DNA of 55,863 nucleotides from Candidatus Adlerbacteria bacterium. Its GTDB lineage: Bacteria; Patescibacteriota; Minisyncoccia; Phycocordibacterales; SBAW01. Made by a program: the position numbers and the translations under genes. Under the pieces are notes generated by a model. It saw nothing but the letters and a program-made list of their open reading frames with translations. It was not told the DNA's origin and ran no database searches. Shown here piece after piece: positions 1-6,791 of this stretch. Position 1 is the stretch's first letter, and each line of letters begins with the position of its first letter. The stretch spans positions 1 to 55,863 of the forward strand of contig CAIRHB010000015.1 in assembly GCA_903878285.1 (NCBI GenBank), written 5' to 3'.

Positions 1-25
1 GTATGTCTTCTGGTGTGAGCGCCAT
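1..25 (-). CDS. 5' end of an unidentified gene leaving the left edge
   Basis: An ATG on the minus strand at 25 opens a frame reading MALTPEDI before the window ends. A TACACT box lies 11 nt upstream (37-42) and a short AGG sits just before the start. Only eight codons are visible, so neither the product nor the reality of the gene can be settled. Confidence 0.35.
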
Positions 26-132
26 ACCTGACACACAGTGTACCATTACCGCAAGGGGGTCAGGTGTGGTGGTGGGGATTGGGGGTGTGAGGGGTTACGC
101 GGCAGAGAGTACCCGCAGCTAGCAATATATGG

Positions 133-138
133 TATAAT
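133..138 (+). promoter_or_regulatory. -10 box (TATAAT), leaderless start
   Basis: A consensus TATAAT ends exactly 6 nt before the ATG at 145, so transcription should begin at or next to the start codon. No Shine-Dalgarno sequence is present and the -35 region is not recognisable. Confidence 0.6.
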
Positions 139-144
139 GCAAAT

Positions 145-318
145 ATGAAAAGCGTGTCCAAAAGCTATACTATTGGTCGCAAGGCGTTCGCTAAAATCAG
201 CGCCGTAGAGGGTATTAGTTTGACCCCACAAATGCGCGAGGATTTTCGCCTGTTTGAGCAACAGAATCTCTCCCACGCAGACAGACGCCAAGCTATTTCC
301 AAAAAGTACGCTCGATAA
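145..318 (+). CDS. small basic hypothetical protein (57 aa)
   Basis: This is an open frame of 57 codons rich in Lys, Arg and Ser, with no signal peptide or membrane segment. I do not recognise a family. Support comes from the perfect TATAAT 6 nt before the ATG, the same arrangement seen at many larger genes in this window. The sequence has an alternating charged/hydrophobic character (SLTPQMREDFRLFEQQ), suggesting a small helical protein. The VOC gene follows 16 nt later on the same strand and could be co-transcribed. It may be a short DNA-binding or antitoxin-like protein, but nothing shows this. Confidence 0.55.
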   Translation: MKSVSKSYTIGRKAFAKISAVEGISLTPQMREDFRLFEQQNLSHADRRQAISKKYAR

Positions 319-334
319 CTCCAGACATCGTTGA

Positions 335-736
335 ATGTCTTATAGAGAAGATATGCTCAATCATATAACACTCCATGTAAGTAATTTGGAAAAGAGTAAA
401 ACGTTTTTTCGTGCGGCACTTGCACCACTTGGATACAAGTTGCTAATCGAGAAGGAACACTCTGCTGGATTTGGGCAGGAAGACGTTGCAGGCAAGCGCG
501 ACTTTTGGATTAGGCAGCGTGAAATTGGTGACAGTAAGTCGTTTTCTTGCTTGGCGTTCACTGCATCAAGTAAAAATGAAGTCGATATGTTCTATACTGC
601 TGCACTTGGTGCGGGCGGTACTAGCAACGGCGCTCCAGGGTATCGCGTCACGTATCACCCTGGATACTACGCGGCATATATCCTCGACCACAATGGCTAC
701 AACATCGAAGCGGTGTGGGATGATTCAGAAAAATAA
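335..736 (+). CDS. VOC (glyoxalase/bleomycin resistance) family protein
   Basis: At 133 aa it is the usual length of a single-unit VOC protein. The N-terminal half opens with a beta strand (LNHITLHVSNLEKSKTFF) in which His is the first likely metal ligand. The C-terminal half ends with the typical YHPGYYAAYILDHNGYNIEAVW strand, where the terminal Glu is a common metal ligand. Members bind a divalent metal and act as lyases, dioxygenases or drug-binding proteins; the substrate here cannot be told. The ATG at 353 is an alternative start close to the domain edge. It is the last plus-strand gene before the aldolase-end repeats begin at 757, so it may be accessory DNA too. Confidence 0.85.
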   Translation: MSYREDMLNHITLHVSNLEKSKTFFRAALAPLGYKLLIEKEHSAGFGQEDVAGKRDFWIRQREIGDSKSFSCLAFTASSKNEVDMFYTAALGAGGTSNGAPGYRVTYHPGYYAAYILDHNGYNIEAVWDDSEK

Positions 737-756
737 AAACATAACTCAACGGCAGC

Positions 757-788
757 TACTGCCCAGCAAAAAGGTGCAACTTTTGGGA
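757..788. repeat. fba 3'-end repeat, copy A
   Basis: This 32-bp segment matches copy B (1318-1349) at 29 positions and the real aldolase 3' end (2005-2036) at 27. Read on the minus strand it still encodes QKLHLFAGQ followed by a stop, the aldolase C-terminus. It is a displaced copy of the gene end, not chance similarity. Confidence 0.85.
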
Positions 789-833
789 GAAACGGGTGCT
801 AGGTATCTTTTTTCTTTTCTTGAGAGCTAGAAA

Positions 834-1304
834 CTACGCGCGCCCAAGCAAGATATACAAGGATTGCCATTGTCCCATAGTCGCAAAATCCACAAGAGCC
901 GTAAGCACCAGCAAGACGAGCAGATTACACGCGATTCGCACAAAGGGAGATGCGGATTGCGCCCTACGATACAGGACACTATCACCAACAAAGAGAGCGC
1001 CGAACGCAATGACTCCTGCAACAACAGAAAAACACACCCGCATCAGTTCACCAATATCGGTACGATGGAACACATCCAAGAGAGCAAGGAAGGGAACAAA
1101 AAGGAACCATTCAATAGTGTGCGGACCAAGAGGAACAAACAAACCGAGGAAATTCACAAACACATTGCCCGAAGCGCCCGTGCCAGTGGGACCGTCGATC
1201 AAGTGCGAAGGAGACCACCCAAATCCCAACAATACCGCTACCCAATACACACATGTGAGAGCCAGATACCAGAAAGCAAATGACGTGTACCGTTTACTGT
1301 TCAT
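834..1304 (-). CDS. four-helix integral membrane protein of unknown function
   Basis: The 156-aa product has about four hydrophobic segments (near residues 9-27, 47-70, 90-110 and 127-145) joined by short polar loops. It has no recognisable domain. It is the only cargo between repeat copies A and B. A perfect TATAAT (1311-1316) ends 6 nt before its ATG and directly abuts copy B, whose sequence contains TTGCGC 18 nt upstream of that box and could serve as a -35 element. The gene therefore appears to carry its own promoter inside the unit. Its base composition is slightly more AT-rich than that of the metabolic genes next to it. Confidence 0.75.
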   Translation of the reverse strand: MNSKRYTSFAFWYLALTCVYWVAVLLGFGWSPSHLIDGPTGTGASGNVFVNFLGLFVPLGPHTIEWFLFVPFLALLDVFHRTDIGELMRVCFSVVAGVIAFGALFVGDSVLYRRAQSASPFVRIACNLLVLLVLTALVDFATMGQWQSLYILLGRA

Positions 1305-1310
1305 ATGTGT

Positions 1311-1316
1311 ATTATA
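1311..1316 (-). promoter_or_regulatory. -10 box (TATAAT) for the cassette membrane protein
   Basis: On the minus strand TATAAT is followed by 6 nt and the ATG at 1304. TTGCGC lies 18 nt upstream, within repeat copy B. Both elements in the right order make this one of the best promoters in the window. Confidence 0.65.
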
Positions 1317-1317
1317 T

Positions 1318-1349
1318 TACTACCCAGCAAAGAGGCGCAACTTTTGGGA
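1318..1349. repeat. fba 3'-end repeat, copy B
   Basis: This is the second displaced copy of the aldolase 3' end. On the minus strand it encodes QKLRLFAG and then stops one codon earlier than the true gene. It separates the membrane-protein unit from the RNA/nuclease unit. Confidence 0.85.
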
Positions 1350-1369
1350 AAGACCCTTATACACAATTC

Positions 1370-1398
1370 TTGATATTCTCGGGTCGTTCTGTTACCAT
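1370..1398 (+). promoter_or_regulatory. promoter of the three-way-junction RNA
   Basis: TTGATA (1370-1375) and TACCAT (1393-1398) are separated by 17 nt. The predicted transcription start, about 7 nt further on, falls at the base of the first RNA stem (1402), so promoter and structure support each other. Confidence 0.6.
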
Positions 1399-1400
1399 AA

Positions 1401-1491
1401 GGTGGTGTCTGTGGGCGCAAGCCCCGTTCAGCTCACATCGTAAGCTGAAGACAGACACCACGAAAGGACCTCTGCAATCGCAGGGGTTTTG
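1401..1491 (+). ncRNA. compact three-way-junction RNA with its own promoter and terminator
   Basis: A perfect 11-bp stem (1402-1412 with 1451-1461) encloses two hairpins. The first is a 4-bp stem with a GCAA tetraloop (1413-1424). The second is a perfect 7-bp stem with a 9-nt loop (1427-1449). A short spacer then leads to a terminator hairpin and a T run at 1487-1490. No gene follows on the same strand, so this looks like a free-standing small RNA of about 90 nt rather than a riboswitch. I do not recognise it as 6S, SRP, hammerhead, purine or guanidine RNA. It lies in the same unit as, and converges on, the gene at 1505-1981. Confidence 0.65.
1469..1490 (+). terminator. intrinsic terminator of the small RNA
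   Basis: A 7-bp stem (1469-1475 with 1480-1486, one G-U pair) with an AATC loop is followed by TTTT. There is no T run on the other strand, so it should act only on plus-strand transcription. Confidence 0.7.
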
Positions 1492-1504
1492 TCGTATCAT
1501 ATTG

Positions 1505-1981
1505 TTACTCCTCTGCTATGCTGGCACTAGCGAGGTGCAGATATGAATCGCCATCTTTCAGCTTTACCGTTGACATTACGCTCCAAAAGACGATATTCCC
1601 ATTTCCTACACGCCGTAAGATAATCTTTACGCGAATCGGTTTTGAGCCTTTTGTGATAGCAATCACTCCCCAATATTCAATCTCGCGCATTTCTCTTGCA
1701 CCATCAGAAAATCTTCTTTGACCGACTGGCTCCATCGTGTGACGATACTCCTGAATCGTGCCTGCATTGCGCAAGATATGAGGAACGGCGGGCAACAAGC
1801 TAAACTTTAGTAGCTGTTCCTGTTTAGAACGTTCCCGTTCGGCAGAAAACTGGAGATGATGAAAACCATCCGAGTTAAATACAATGTCTAAACCAAAATA
1901 TGGGCACCTAACTTTCCCGATACTTTTATAAAAAGCCTCGGCTTTTTCCTTTTCTCTTCTATATCGTTCCAATAGTTCCAT
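1505..1981 (-). CDS. possible BECR-fold nuclease (CPR small-protein family)
   Basis: The product is 158 aa from the ATG at 1981, which has a clear GGGAGG ribosome site 8 nt upstream. The frame stays open further upstream, but only as an overlap with the aldolase gene in another register. The sequence has an N-terminal helix (LLERYRREKEKAEAFYKSIG), then CPYFGLDIVF and FHHLQFS, and a C-terminal run of beta strands (YWGVIAI, PIRVKIILRR, IVFWSVM). It resembles a small-protein family common in CPR genomes that I associate with Barnase/EndoU/ColicinE5/RelE-like nucleases; that assignment is from memory and tentative. It starts 22 nt after the aldolase stop codon and could be read through from fba. 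No partner antitoxin protein is visible. Confidence 0.75.
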   Translation of the reverse strand: MELLERYRREKEKAEAFYKSIGKVRCPYFGLDIVFNSDGFHHLQFSAERERSKQEQLLKFSLLPAVPHILRNAGTIQEYRHTMEPVGQRRFSDGAREMREIEYWGVIAITKGSKPIRVKIILRRVGNGNIVFWSVMSTVKLKDGDSYLHLASASIAEE

Positions 1982-2003
1982 ACCTATCGCCTCCCACCTA
2001 AGT

Positions 2004-2933
2004 TTACTGCCCAGCAAACAACCGCAACTTTTGGGCGACGTAGGCCTGCATCGCGGTGACGGACGGGGTGAGAAATTTGTAGGGGGTTGTTTCTTCGCTT
2101 GTCGTAAGCGTCTTGCGGAGCGAGTCGCGGTACGCGAGCCGCAGGTCGGTGTTGATGTGGATAATGACCACGCCCGCCTTGACCGCCGCGACAAATTCCT
2201 CGTCGGACGAGCCCGAGCCACCATGGAGCACCAGAGGCACACCAACGTGCCCCGTACTATCTGCCACGCCCGGAGTCGGGTTTACCGCCGCAGACAACGC
2301 CGCGATGCGCGAGATAGAGAGCTTCGGCTGCCCGCTGAGGACAATGCCATGGATATTGCCGACCGCAGGCGCAACGAGGTCGATACCCGTTTGGGCCACC
2401 AGCTCTTGCAGCTCTTCTGGTTTGGTCATCAACTCCTCGGTCGCGGCAGCACCCTCGGGGAGCGCGTCCATCACTGCAGACGAGGTGCCGATGTAACCGA
2501 GCTCCCCTTCGATCAACACCTTCGTGTTGATCGCTCCGAGCGCCGTCGAGGAGCTAGCGTGCTTCTCCTGTGCATACGCTACCGCCGCCTTGCATAGCGC
2601 AACATTATCAGCAAACGACAGCTTCGCACCATCAACGACGACAGAATCTACTCCTGCATCAATCGCGGCGCGCACCTTTTCGATACTGTAGGTGTGGTCG
2701 GCGTTGAGATATATCTGCGCACCCTGCGCGTTGTAGATATCCACTAATGCTCGCGCATGTGTTATTGGAAAATACTCGCGCTCGCCCTCCGACAAACCGA
2801 CCGCGACCGGCAACCCAGTCTCCATCGCCGCCTGCGCGATCGCCTTGAGCTGGTTTGAATCCGAAAAGTTAAAATGCCCCATCGCCCGCCCCGCTTTCGT
2901 ATAATTTTGAATGGTTTCTCGTAGTGTTTGCAT
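2004..2933 (-). CDS. fba: class II fructose-bisphosphate aldolase
   Basis: The enzyme splits fructose 1,6-bisphosphate into two triose phosphates (and the reverse) in the cytoplasm. The 309-aa length and the motifs fit class II: NADH at 77-80 with the catalytic Asp79 and zinc ligand His80, VDGAKLSFADNV, EGELGYIG, a second zinc His in GNIHG, and a third in LHGGSGSSDEE; HINTDLR binds the sugar phosphate. The ATG at 2933 follows a TATACT box by 7 nt, so the mRNA is probably leaderless. It is divergent from the PfkB kinase with only 23 bp between start codons. Its last 32 bp are repeated twice further left. Confidence 0.95.
   Translation of the reverse strand: MQTLRETIQNYTKAGRAMGHFNFSDSNQLKAIAQAAMETGLPVAVGLSEGEREYFPITHARALVDIYNAQGAQIYLNADHTYSIEKVRAAIDAGVDSVVVDGAKLSFADNVALCKAAVAYAQEKHASSSTALGAINTKVLIEGELGYIGTSSAVMDALPEGAAATEELMTKPEELQELVAQTGIDLVAPAVGNIHGIVLSGQPKLSISRIAALSAAVNPTPGVADSTGHVGVPLVLHGGSGSSDEEFVAAVKAGVVIIHINTDLRLAYRDSLRKTLTTSEETTPYKFLTPSVTAMQAYVAQKLRLFAGQ
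2005..2036. repeat. fba 3'-end repeat, copy C (native gene end)
   Basis: This is the last 32 bp of the intact aldolase gene and the presumed original of copies A and B. The outer parts CCCAGCAAA and CAACTTTTGGG form a loose inverted pair, as in core sites of site-specific recombinases. Confidence 0.8.
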
Positions 2934-2940
2934 ACACTTC

Positions 2941-2950
2941 AGTATATACT
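2941..2950. promoter_or_regulatory. palindromic bidirectional -10 element
   Basis: AGTATATACT is a perfect palindrome, so it presents TATACT on both strands. The plus-strand box ends 6 nt before the kinase ATG (2957), and the minus-strand box 7 nt before the aldolase ATG (2933). One symmetric element can thus drive both genes as leaderless mRNAs. Confidence 0.75.
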
Positions 2951-2956
2951 ATTTCT

Positions 2957-3955
2957 ATGCAACTAGATTTCCTCGCCATCGGCGATATTGTGACCGAACC
3001 ATTTATCCGTCTCAAAGAAGCGTCTGTGCATTGCAAGATCAATAATGAGGCATGCGAAATCTGCATGCGCTGGGGCGATAAGATCCCCTACGAGTACGAG
3101 GTGCCGATGTACGCCGTCGGCAACTCGGCGAACGCAGCTGTGTCAGCGGCACGGCTCGGGCTCAAGGCGTCGCTGCGCACCTACGTCGGCGACGACGAAG
3201 CTGGCACGCAATGTCTCGAGACATTAACAAAAGAGCATGTCGACACATCACTCATGGTGACCGAGGCGGGAAAGAAAACCAATCACCACTTTGTGTTGTG
3301 GTACGAGACCGAGCGCACTATTTTAGTTAAACATGAAGAGTACACCTACTCTGTACCACCTATAGTTGAAGGGCCAAAGTGGGTGTACCTCTCGTCACTC
3401 GCCGCAAACTCGCTTCCCTACCATCTCGCGCTTGCTGAGTGGCTGAGGACTGTTCCTGACACCAAGCTCGCGTTCCAGCCTGGTACATTTCAGATAAAGC
3501 TCGGTGTCGAAACGCTCAAGGACATCTACATGCGCACCGAGCTCTTTGTCTGCAACAAAGAAGAGGCCGAGCGTATCCTCGGCGTCGAGCCGACCACTGA
3601 GATCAAGAAACTCCTCACCGGCTTGCAAGCGCTCGGGCCAAAGATCGTCATCATTACTGACGATCGACGCGGCGCGTATGCGTTGAGTAGCGCAGGGACA
3701 GCATGGTATGTGCCGATGTACCCCGATGCGCGTGCACCGTTTGAGCGCACCGGCGCTGGCGACGCATTTGCATCGAGCGTCACGGCGGCACTCGCGATCG
3801 GTAAATCACTTGAGGAGGCTCTCTTGTGGGGCCCGATTAATGCAATGTCGGTGGTGCAAGATGTCGGTGCACAAAAAGGACTCCTCACACGGGAGCAGCT
3901 GGAGATGTATCTGCACACTGCGCCGAAAGAGTACGCGCTCTCACCACTCGCATAG
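2957..3955 (+). CDS. PfkB-family sugar kinase
   Basis: This 332-aa ribokinase-fold enzyme transfers phosphate from ATP to a sugar or sugar phosphate. The substrate-side motif is GNSANAAVSAARLG near residue 60, and the ATP/anion-hole motif with the catalytic Asp is ERTGAGDAFAS near 270. The start at 2957 is chosen over an in-frame ATG at 2924, because a TATACT box ends 6 nt before it and the 2924 start would lie inside fba. Divergent pairing with aldolase suggests fructokinase or a fructose-6-phosphate/tagatose-6-phosphate kinase role, feeding the aldolase. Family membership is certain; the substrate is inference. Confidence 0.9.
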   Translation: MQLDFLAIGDIVTEPFIRLKEASVHCKINNEACEICMRWGDKIPYEYEVPMYAVGNSANAAVSAARLGLKASLRTYVGDDEAGTQCLETLTKEHVDTSLMVTEAGKKTNHHFVLWYETERTILVKHEEYTYSVPPIVEGPKWVYLSSLAANSLPYHLALAEWLRTVPDTKLAFQPGTFQIKLGVETLKDIYMRTELFVCNKEEAERILGVEPTTEIKKLLTGLQALGPKIVIITDDRRGAYALSSAGTAWYVPMYPDARAPFERTGAGDAFASSVTAALAIGKSLEEALLWGPINAMSVVQDVGAQKGLLTREQLEMYLHTAPKEYALSPLA

Positions 3956-4018
3956 CCTCATATTTTTCCATTAAGCCCATCACACAAAGACAGACGGGAG
4001 ACCTGGGAAGCAGCACAA

Positions 4019-4192
4019 CTACGGTTGTTGTGTATACAAACTTGTTGCGAGAAAATCGGCGAAAGGGTTTTTGTTATATGCCGCTTTCCACACAATCAAC
4101 AGCATAGCGAATGAAAACGCGGCTACAAACGCGAGCCCAACAAACGTATTAATATTCGCCTGCCACCACCGCGCGTCGCCACTGGTCATCAT
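4019..4192 (-). CDS. small single-pass membrane protein coupled to transketolase
   Basis: The 57-aa product starts at 4192 in an ATGA overlap with the stop of the transketolase C-terminal half (4189-4191), a sign of translational coupling. It has one clear membrane segment (INTFVGLAFVAAFSFAMLLI), a polar N-terminus with two Trp, and a short cytoplasmic or external tail (NPFADFLATSLYTQQP). I do not recognise a family. Its linkage to the transketolase suggests co-expression and perhaps a role in placing the enzyme at the membrane, which is only a guess. Confidence 0.7.
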   Translation of the reverse strand: MMTSGDARWWQANINTFVGLAFVAAFSFAMLLIVWKAAYNKNPFADFLATSLYTQQP

Positions 4193-5184
4193 ATACGGGT
4201 TAACTTGCGAGACTGCGCTTTTTTGATTGCTGCGACGACGTGTAAGACGCCCATGCCGTAGTGCTCGATAAGCTCGCTCGGCTCGCCCGATTGCCCAAAC
4301 TGGTCGCGCACACCAACAAACTCGATTGGTACGGGGTACTCCTGCGCAAGTAGCTCGGCGATTGCCCCACCCAGACCGCCTGCAATCTGGTGCTCCTCGA
4401 CGGTCACGACAGCACCCGCCGCACGTGCCAGAGCGACCACCGCCTCGCGGTCGAGCGGTTTAATGGTGTGGATGTTGGTGACCGAGACAGCAGTGCTCGA
4501 CCCGAGCTCTTTTGCTGCCGCGAGCGCGTTGTAGAGCAGCGGGCCAGTCGCGAAGATTGCCACCTCGGGGCGCTCGCTTGTCCACACTGTTTGCGCTTTG
4601 CCAAAGACAAACGGTGTCTCGGCGGTCGTCATCAGCGGCGTCTTCTCACGGCCAAAGCGCAAATACACAGGGCCATCATGCGCCGCCGCGGCAAGCGTCG
4701 CCTTGTATGCCTCCACCTCGTCGCAGGGCGACAACACGGTCATGTGTGGCACGACGCGCATGAGCGCGATGTCCTCCAGCGCCTGATGCGTCGCGCCGTC
4801 GGGCCCGACCGACACCCCCGCATGCATACCGCATACCTTGACGGGCAGCTGGTTGAGCGCTGTGGTGGTGCGAATCTGCTCCCAGTTGCGCCCAGGAGAA
4901 AACGCCGCGTAGGACGCGACAAAGGGGACTCTGCCATAGGCGGCAAACCCCGCGGCAAGTGTGACGAGATTCTGCTCCGCGACACCCACCTCGACAAACC
5001 GCTCGGGATATTTTTCCTTAAACGGCAGCGTGCGCGTCGACTCTGCCAAGTCGGCACAGAGCACCACAACATTCTTGTGTGTCTCTCCCAACTTGAGCAA
5101 CGCGCGACCAAACCCATCACGCGTGGGAGCCTGTTCTTTCATCTCAAACAAATCACTTCGCAGTTGTGCAGTTGGTTCTAGCAT
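4189..5184 (-). CDS. transketolase, C-terminal subunit
   Basis: This is the pyrimidine-binding and C-terminal part (331 aa) of a split transketolase, which moves two-carbon units between pentose, tetrose, hexose and triose phosphates using thiamine diphosphate. Typical elements are DLAESTRTLPFKEKYPERF, VEVGVAEQN with the Glu that activates the cofactor, GVSVGPDGATHQALEDIALMR, and VTVEEHQIAGGLGGA near residue 250. It follows the N-terminal subunit with a 1-nt gap between stop and start. Splitting into two chains is usual in CPR bacteria and archaea. A DXP synthase-like role is less likely, because the partner and neighbours are pentose phosphate enzymes. Confidence 0.93.
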   Translation of the reverse strand: MLEPTAQLRSDLFEMKEQAPTRDGFGRALLKLGETHKNVVVLCADLAESTRTLPFKEKYPERFVEVGVAEQNLVTLAAGFAAYGRVPFVASYAAFSPGRNWEQIRTTTALNQLPVKVCGMHAGVSVGPDGATHQALEDIALMRVVPHMTVLSPCDEVEAYKATLAAAAHDGPVYLRFGREKTPLMTTAETPFVFGKAQTVWTSERPEVAIFATGPLLYNALAAAKELGSSTAVSVTNIHTIKPLDREAVVALARAAGAVVTVEEHQIAGGLGGAIAELLAQEYPVPIEFVGVRDQFGQSGEPSELIEHYGMGVLHVVAAIKKAQSRKLTRI

Positions 5185-5185
5185 A

Positions 5186-6040
5186 TCACTGATGTTCGCT
5201 CCTAATCTTCCCGCCCATCGTTCGTAGTTCGTTCAAGAATGTTTGTGTTTCTTCTTTTGACTTGGGGTAGCCGTGGTAGTGATAGTCGCGCTCGATTTCT
5301 GGCACTCCTTTGCCAGGGATGGTGTGCGCGAGAATGAGCGTTGGCTTGTCTGCCACCTCCTTTGCCTGCTCGACCACGTCAACAAACGCGCGAACATTGT
5401 TGCCATCCACCTCGAACACCTGCCAATTAAACGCCTCGTACTTTGCGCGCAAGTTTTCAAGCGGCAGCACATCCTCGGTCGTGCCGTCGATCTGGATATG
5501 GTTGCGATCGATAATTGCGATAAGATTGCCGAGATGGTTCGCACCTGCAAACATCGCCGCCTCCCACACATTGCCCTCGTCCTGCTCGCCGTCGCCCATG
5601 ATGCAAAAAATATGGAAAGGGTCGGTGCGTGCCGCATACGCATACCCTGCCGCTTGGCTCAGCCCCTCGCCGAGCGGCCCCGAGGTCGACTCAAGGCCGG
5701 CCAGGCGCAGGCGCTCGGGATGCCCCTGCAGACGCGAGCCAAACTTGCGCAAGGTGAGACACTCCTCGAGTGGGAAGTAGCCTGCATGCGCCATCGCGGC
5801 ATAGCGCACCGGAGCGGTGTGCCCGTTTGACATAAACAGCCGATCGCGCCCCTGCCACTCGGGCTCGCTTGGTCGTTGGTTGAGAATATGAAAATAGAGC
5901 GCCGCATAGATATCCGCCAGACCAAGCGGCGACGCGATATGCCCGCTGCCTGCCGCGAGCAGCATCTCGACGATGGTCTCGCGGATTGCTTGCGCTTTCG
6001 CTTCGAGCATTTGCGCCTCGTTGTCGGTAAGTGTTGTCAT
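5186..6040 (-). CDS. transketolase, N-terminal subunit
   Basis: This 284-aa subunit binds the diphosphate of thiamine diphosphate. It shows AGSGHIASPLGLADIYAAL, SNGHTAPVRYAAMA, STSGPLGEGLSQAAG and the cofactor motif GDGEQDEGNVWEAAMFA followed by NLIAIIDRNHIQIDG. The start at 6040 is preceded by TACACT with 6 nt between; the frame is open further upstream but without family similarity. It forms the active enzyme with the chain encoded immediately downstream, and belongs with rpe and rpiB to the non-oxidative pentose phosphate pathway. Confidence 0.94.
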   Translation of the reverse strand: MTTLTDNEAQMLEAKAQAIRETIVEMLLAAGSGHIASPLGLADIYAALYFHILNQRPSEPEWQGRDRLFMSNGHTAPVRYAAMAHAGYFPLEECLTLRKFGSRLQGHPERLRLAGLESTSGPLGEGLSQAAGYAYAARTDPFHIFCIMGDGEQDEGNVWEAAMFAGANHLGNLIAIIDRNHIQIDGTTEDVLPLENLRAKYEAFNWQVFEVDGNNVRAFVDVVEQAKEVADKPTLILAHTIPGKGVPEIERDYHYHGYPKSKEETQTFLNELRTMGGKIRSEHQ

Positions 6041-6046
6041 ATATGG

Positions 6047-6052
6047 AGTGTA
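6047..6052 (-). promoter_or_regulatory. -10 box (TACACT), leaderless start
   Basis: TACACT on the minus strand ends 6 nt before the transketolase ATG at 6040. It could give an internal transcript in addition to read-through from rpe, which ends 20 bp upstream. Confidence 0.5.
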
Positions 6053-6059
6053 GCACACG

Positions 6060-6791
6060 TTAGCGCACCGCGTCGCGAAGCGCCGCGAGCGAAGCGAGCG
6101 GATCTTTTGCACCAAAGATCGCTGACCCAACGATGAGCCGGTTGGCGCCCGCATGCACCAAGGACTGTGCGTTTTCGAGCGTCACTCCGCCGTCCACCTG
6201 GAGCGGCAGCTGCGGATATCGACGACGCAATCGCTCGACCAGGAACACCGTGTGCGGATTAAACGGCTGCCCCTGTTTACCAACACGGTCAACCCCCATC
6301 ACTTGGATAAAATCAAACTGCGCCTCAAACGACTCAAGCAGGTCTGGCTGGTCGGTCGGCAACACCGCAACACCAACCGTAATCGACAGGCTACCCGTGC
6401 TGTCGTCGCGCACATCAACCAGCGACTGGAACGCCGCGAGCGCCTGCTCGCTATGTGCATGCAGTACGATGCGCGATGCACCAGCACGTACAAAGTCGCG
6501 CACATCCTCAAGTGGGTTCGCAAGCATCAGGTCAAACTCAAAGTCCAGGTCACCCCAAAACGGCAGCCCGTGTTCTTCGGCGATAATTTTATCAAACTCG
6601 GTGCGGTCGGTGTATGGCCACGTCTTCGACCCAGCAAACACGCCGTCGACAACATCAACCTGTACCCGCTTGGTAGCGGCATGGATGATGCCCAGATGCT
6701 GCTCCAAGTCGCGAAATCGCTTTGGCAGTATCGCCGGAATAATCTCCACCGCGGTTGGCAAACCAGCGGTATGTGTATACGGGTCAACCAT
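6060..6791 (-). CDS. rpe: ribulose-phosphate 3-epimerase family protein
   Basis: This is a TIM-barrel enzyme interconverting ribulose 5-phosphate and xylulose 5-phosphate. The barrel is recognisable from EIIPAILPKRF, VQVDVVDGVF, FDLMLANP, VMGVDRVGKQGQPF, LQVDGGVTLENA and LIVGSAIF. Several metal-site residues differ from classical Rpe: Gln replaces the His before the first VDxxDG-like motif, Asp replaces the His of HLM, and the loop normally reading PGFGGQ is changed. The two Asp ligands remain. The start at 6791 is chosen because it overlaps the rpiB stop by 8 nt; the frame is open further up. The neighbours support a pentose phosphate role, but the altered metal site leaves specificity open. 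Confidence 0.82.
   Translation of the reverse strand: MVDPYTHTAGLPTAVEIIPAILPKRFRDLEQHLGIIHAATKRVQVDVVDGVFAGSKTWPYTDRTEFDKIIAEEHGLPFWGDLDFEFDLMLANPLEDVRDFVRAGASRIVLHAHSEQALAAFQSLVDVRDDSTGSLSITVGVAVLPTDQPDLLESFEAQFDFIQVMGVDRVGKQGQPFNPHTVFLVERLRRRYPQLPLQVDGGVTLENAQSLVHAGANRLIVGSAIFGAKDPLASLAALRDAVR

Noticed and set aside
1401-1475. Hammerhead ribozyme reading of the small RNA (CTGAAGA and GAAA are present)
   Set aside because: CTGAAGA falls inside paired stems, and no hairpin can form between it and GAAA. The required core is not there.
1982-2245. Upstream extension of the possible nuclease gene by 88 codons
   Set aside because: This part is fba in another register, Arg/Ser-rich and without family likeness. 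The ATG at 1981 has a strong ribosome site.
3990-4017. Segment GACCTGGGAAGCAGC resembling the tip of SRP (4.5S) RNA
   Set aside because: The GGAA loop closing pairs and the matching 5' strand are missing, and no promoter or terminator surrounds it. The neighbouring bases are explained by the 3' ends of two convergent genes.
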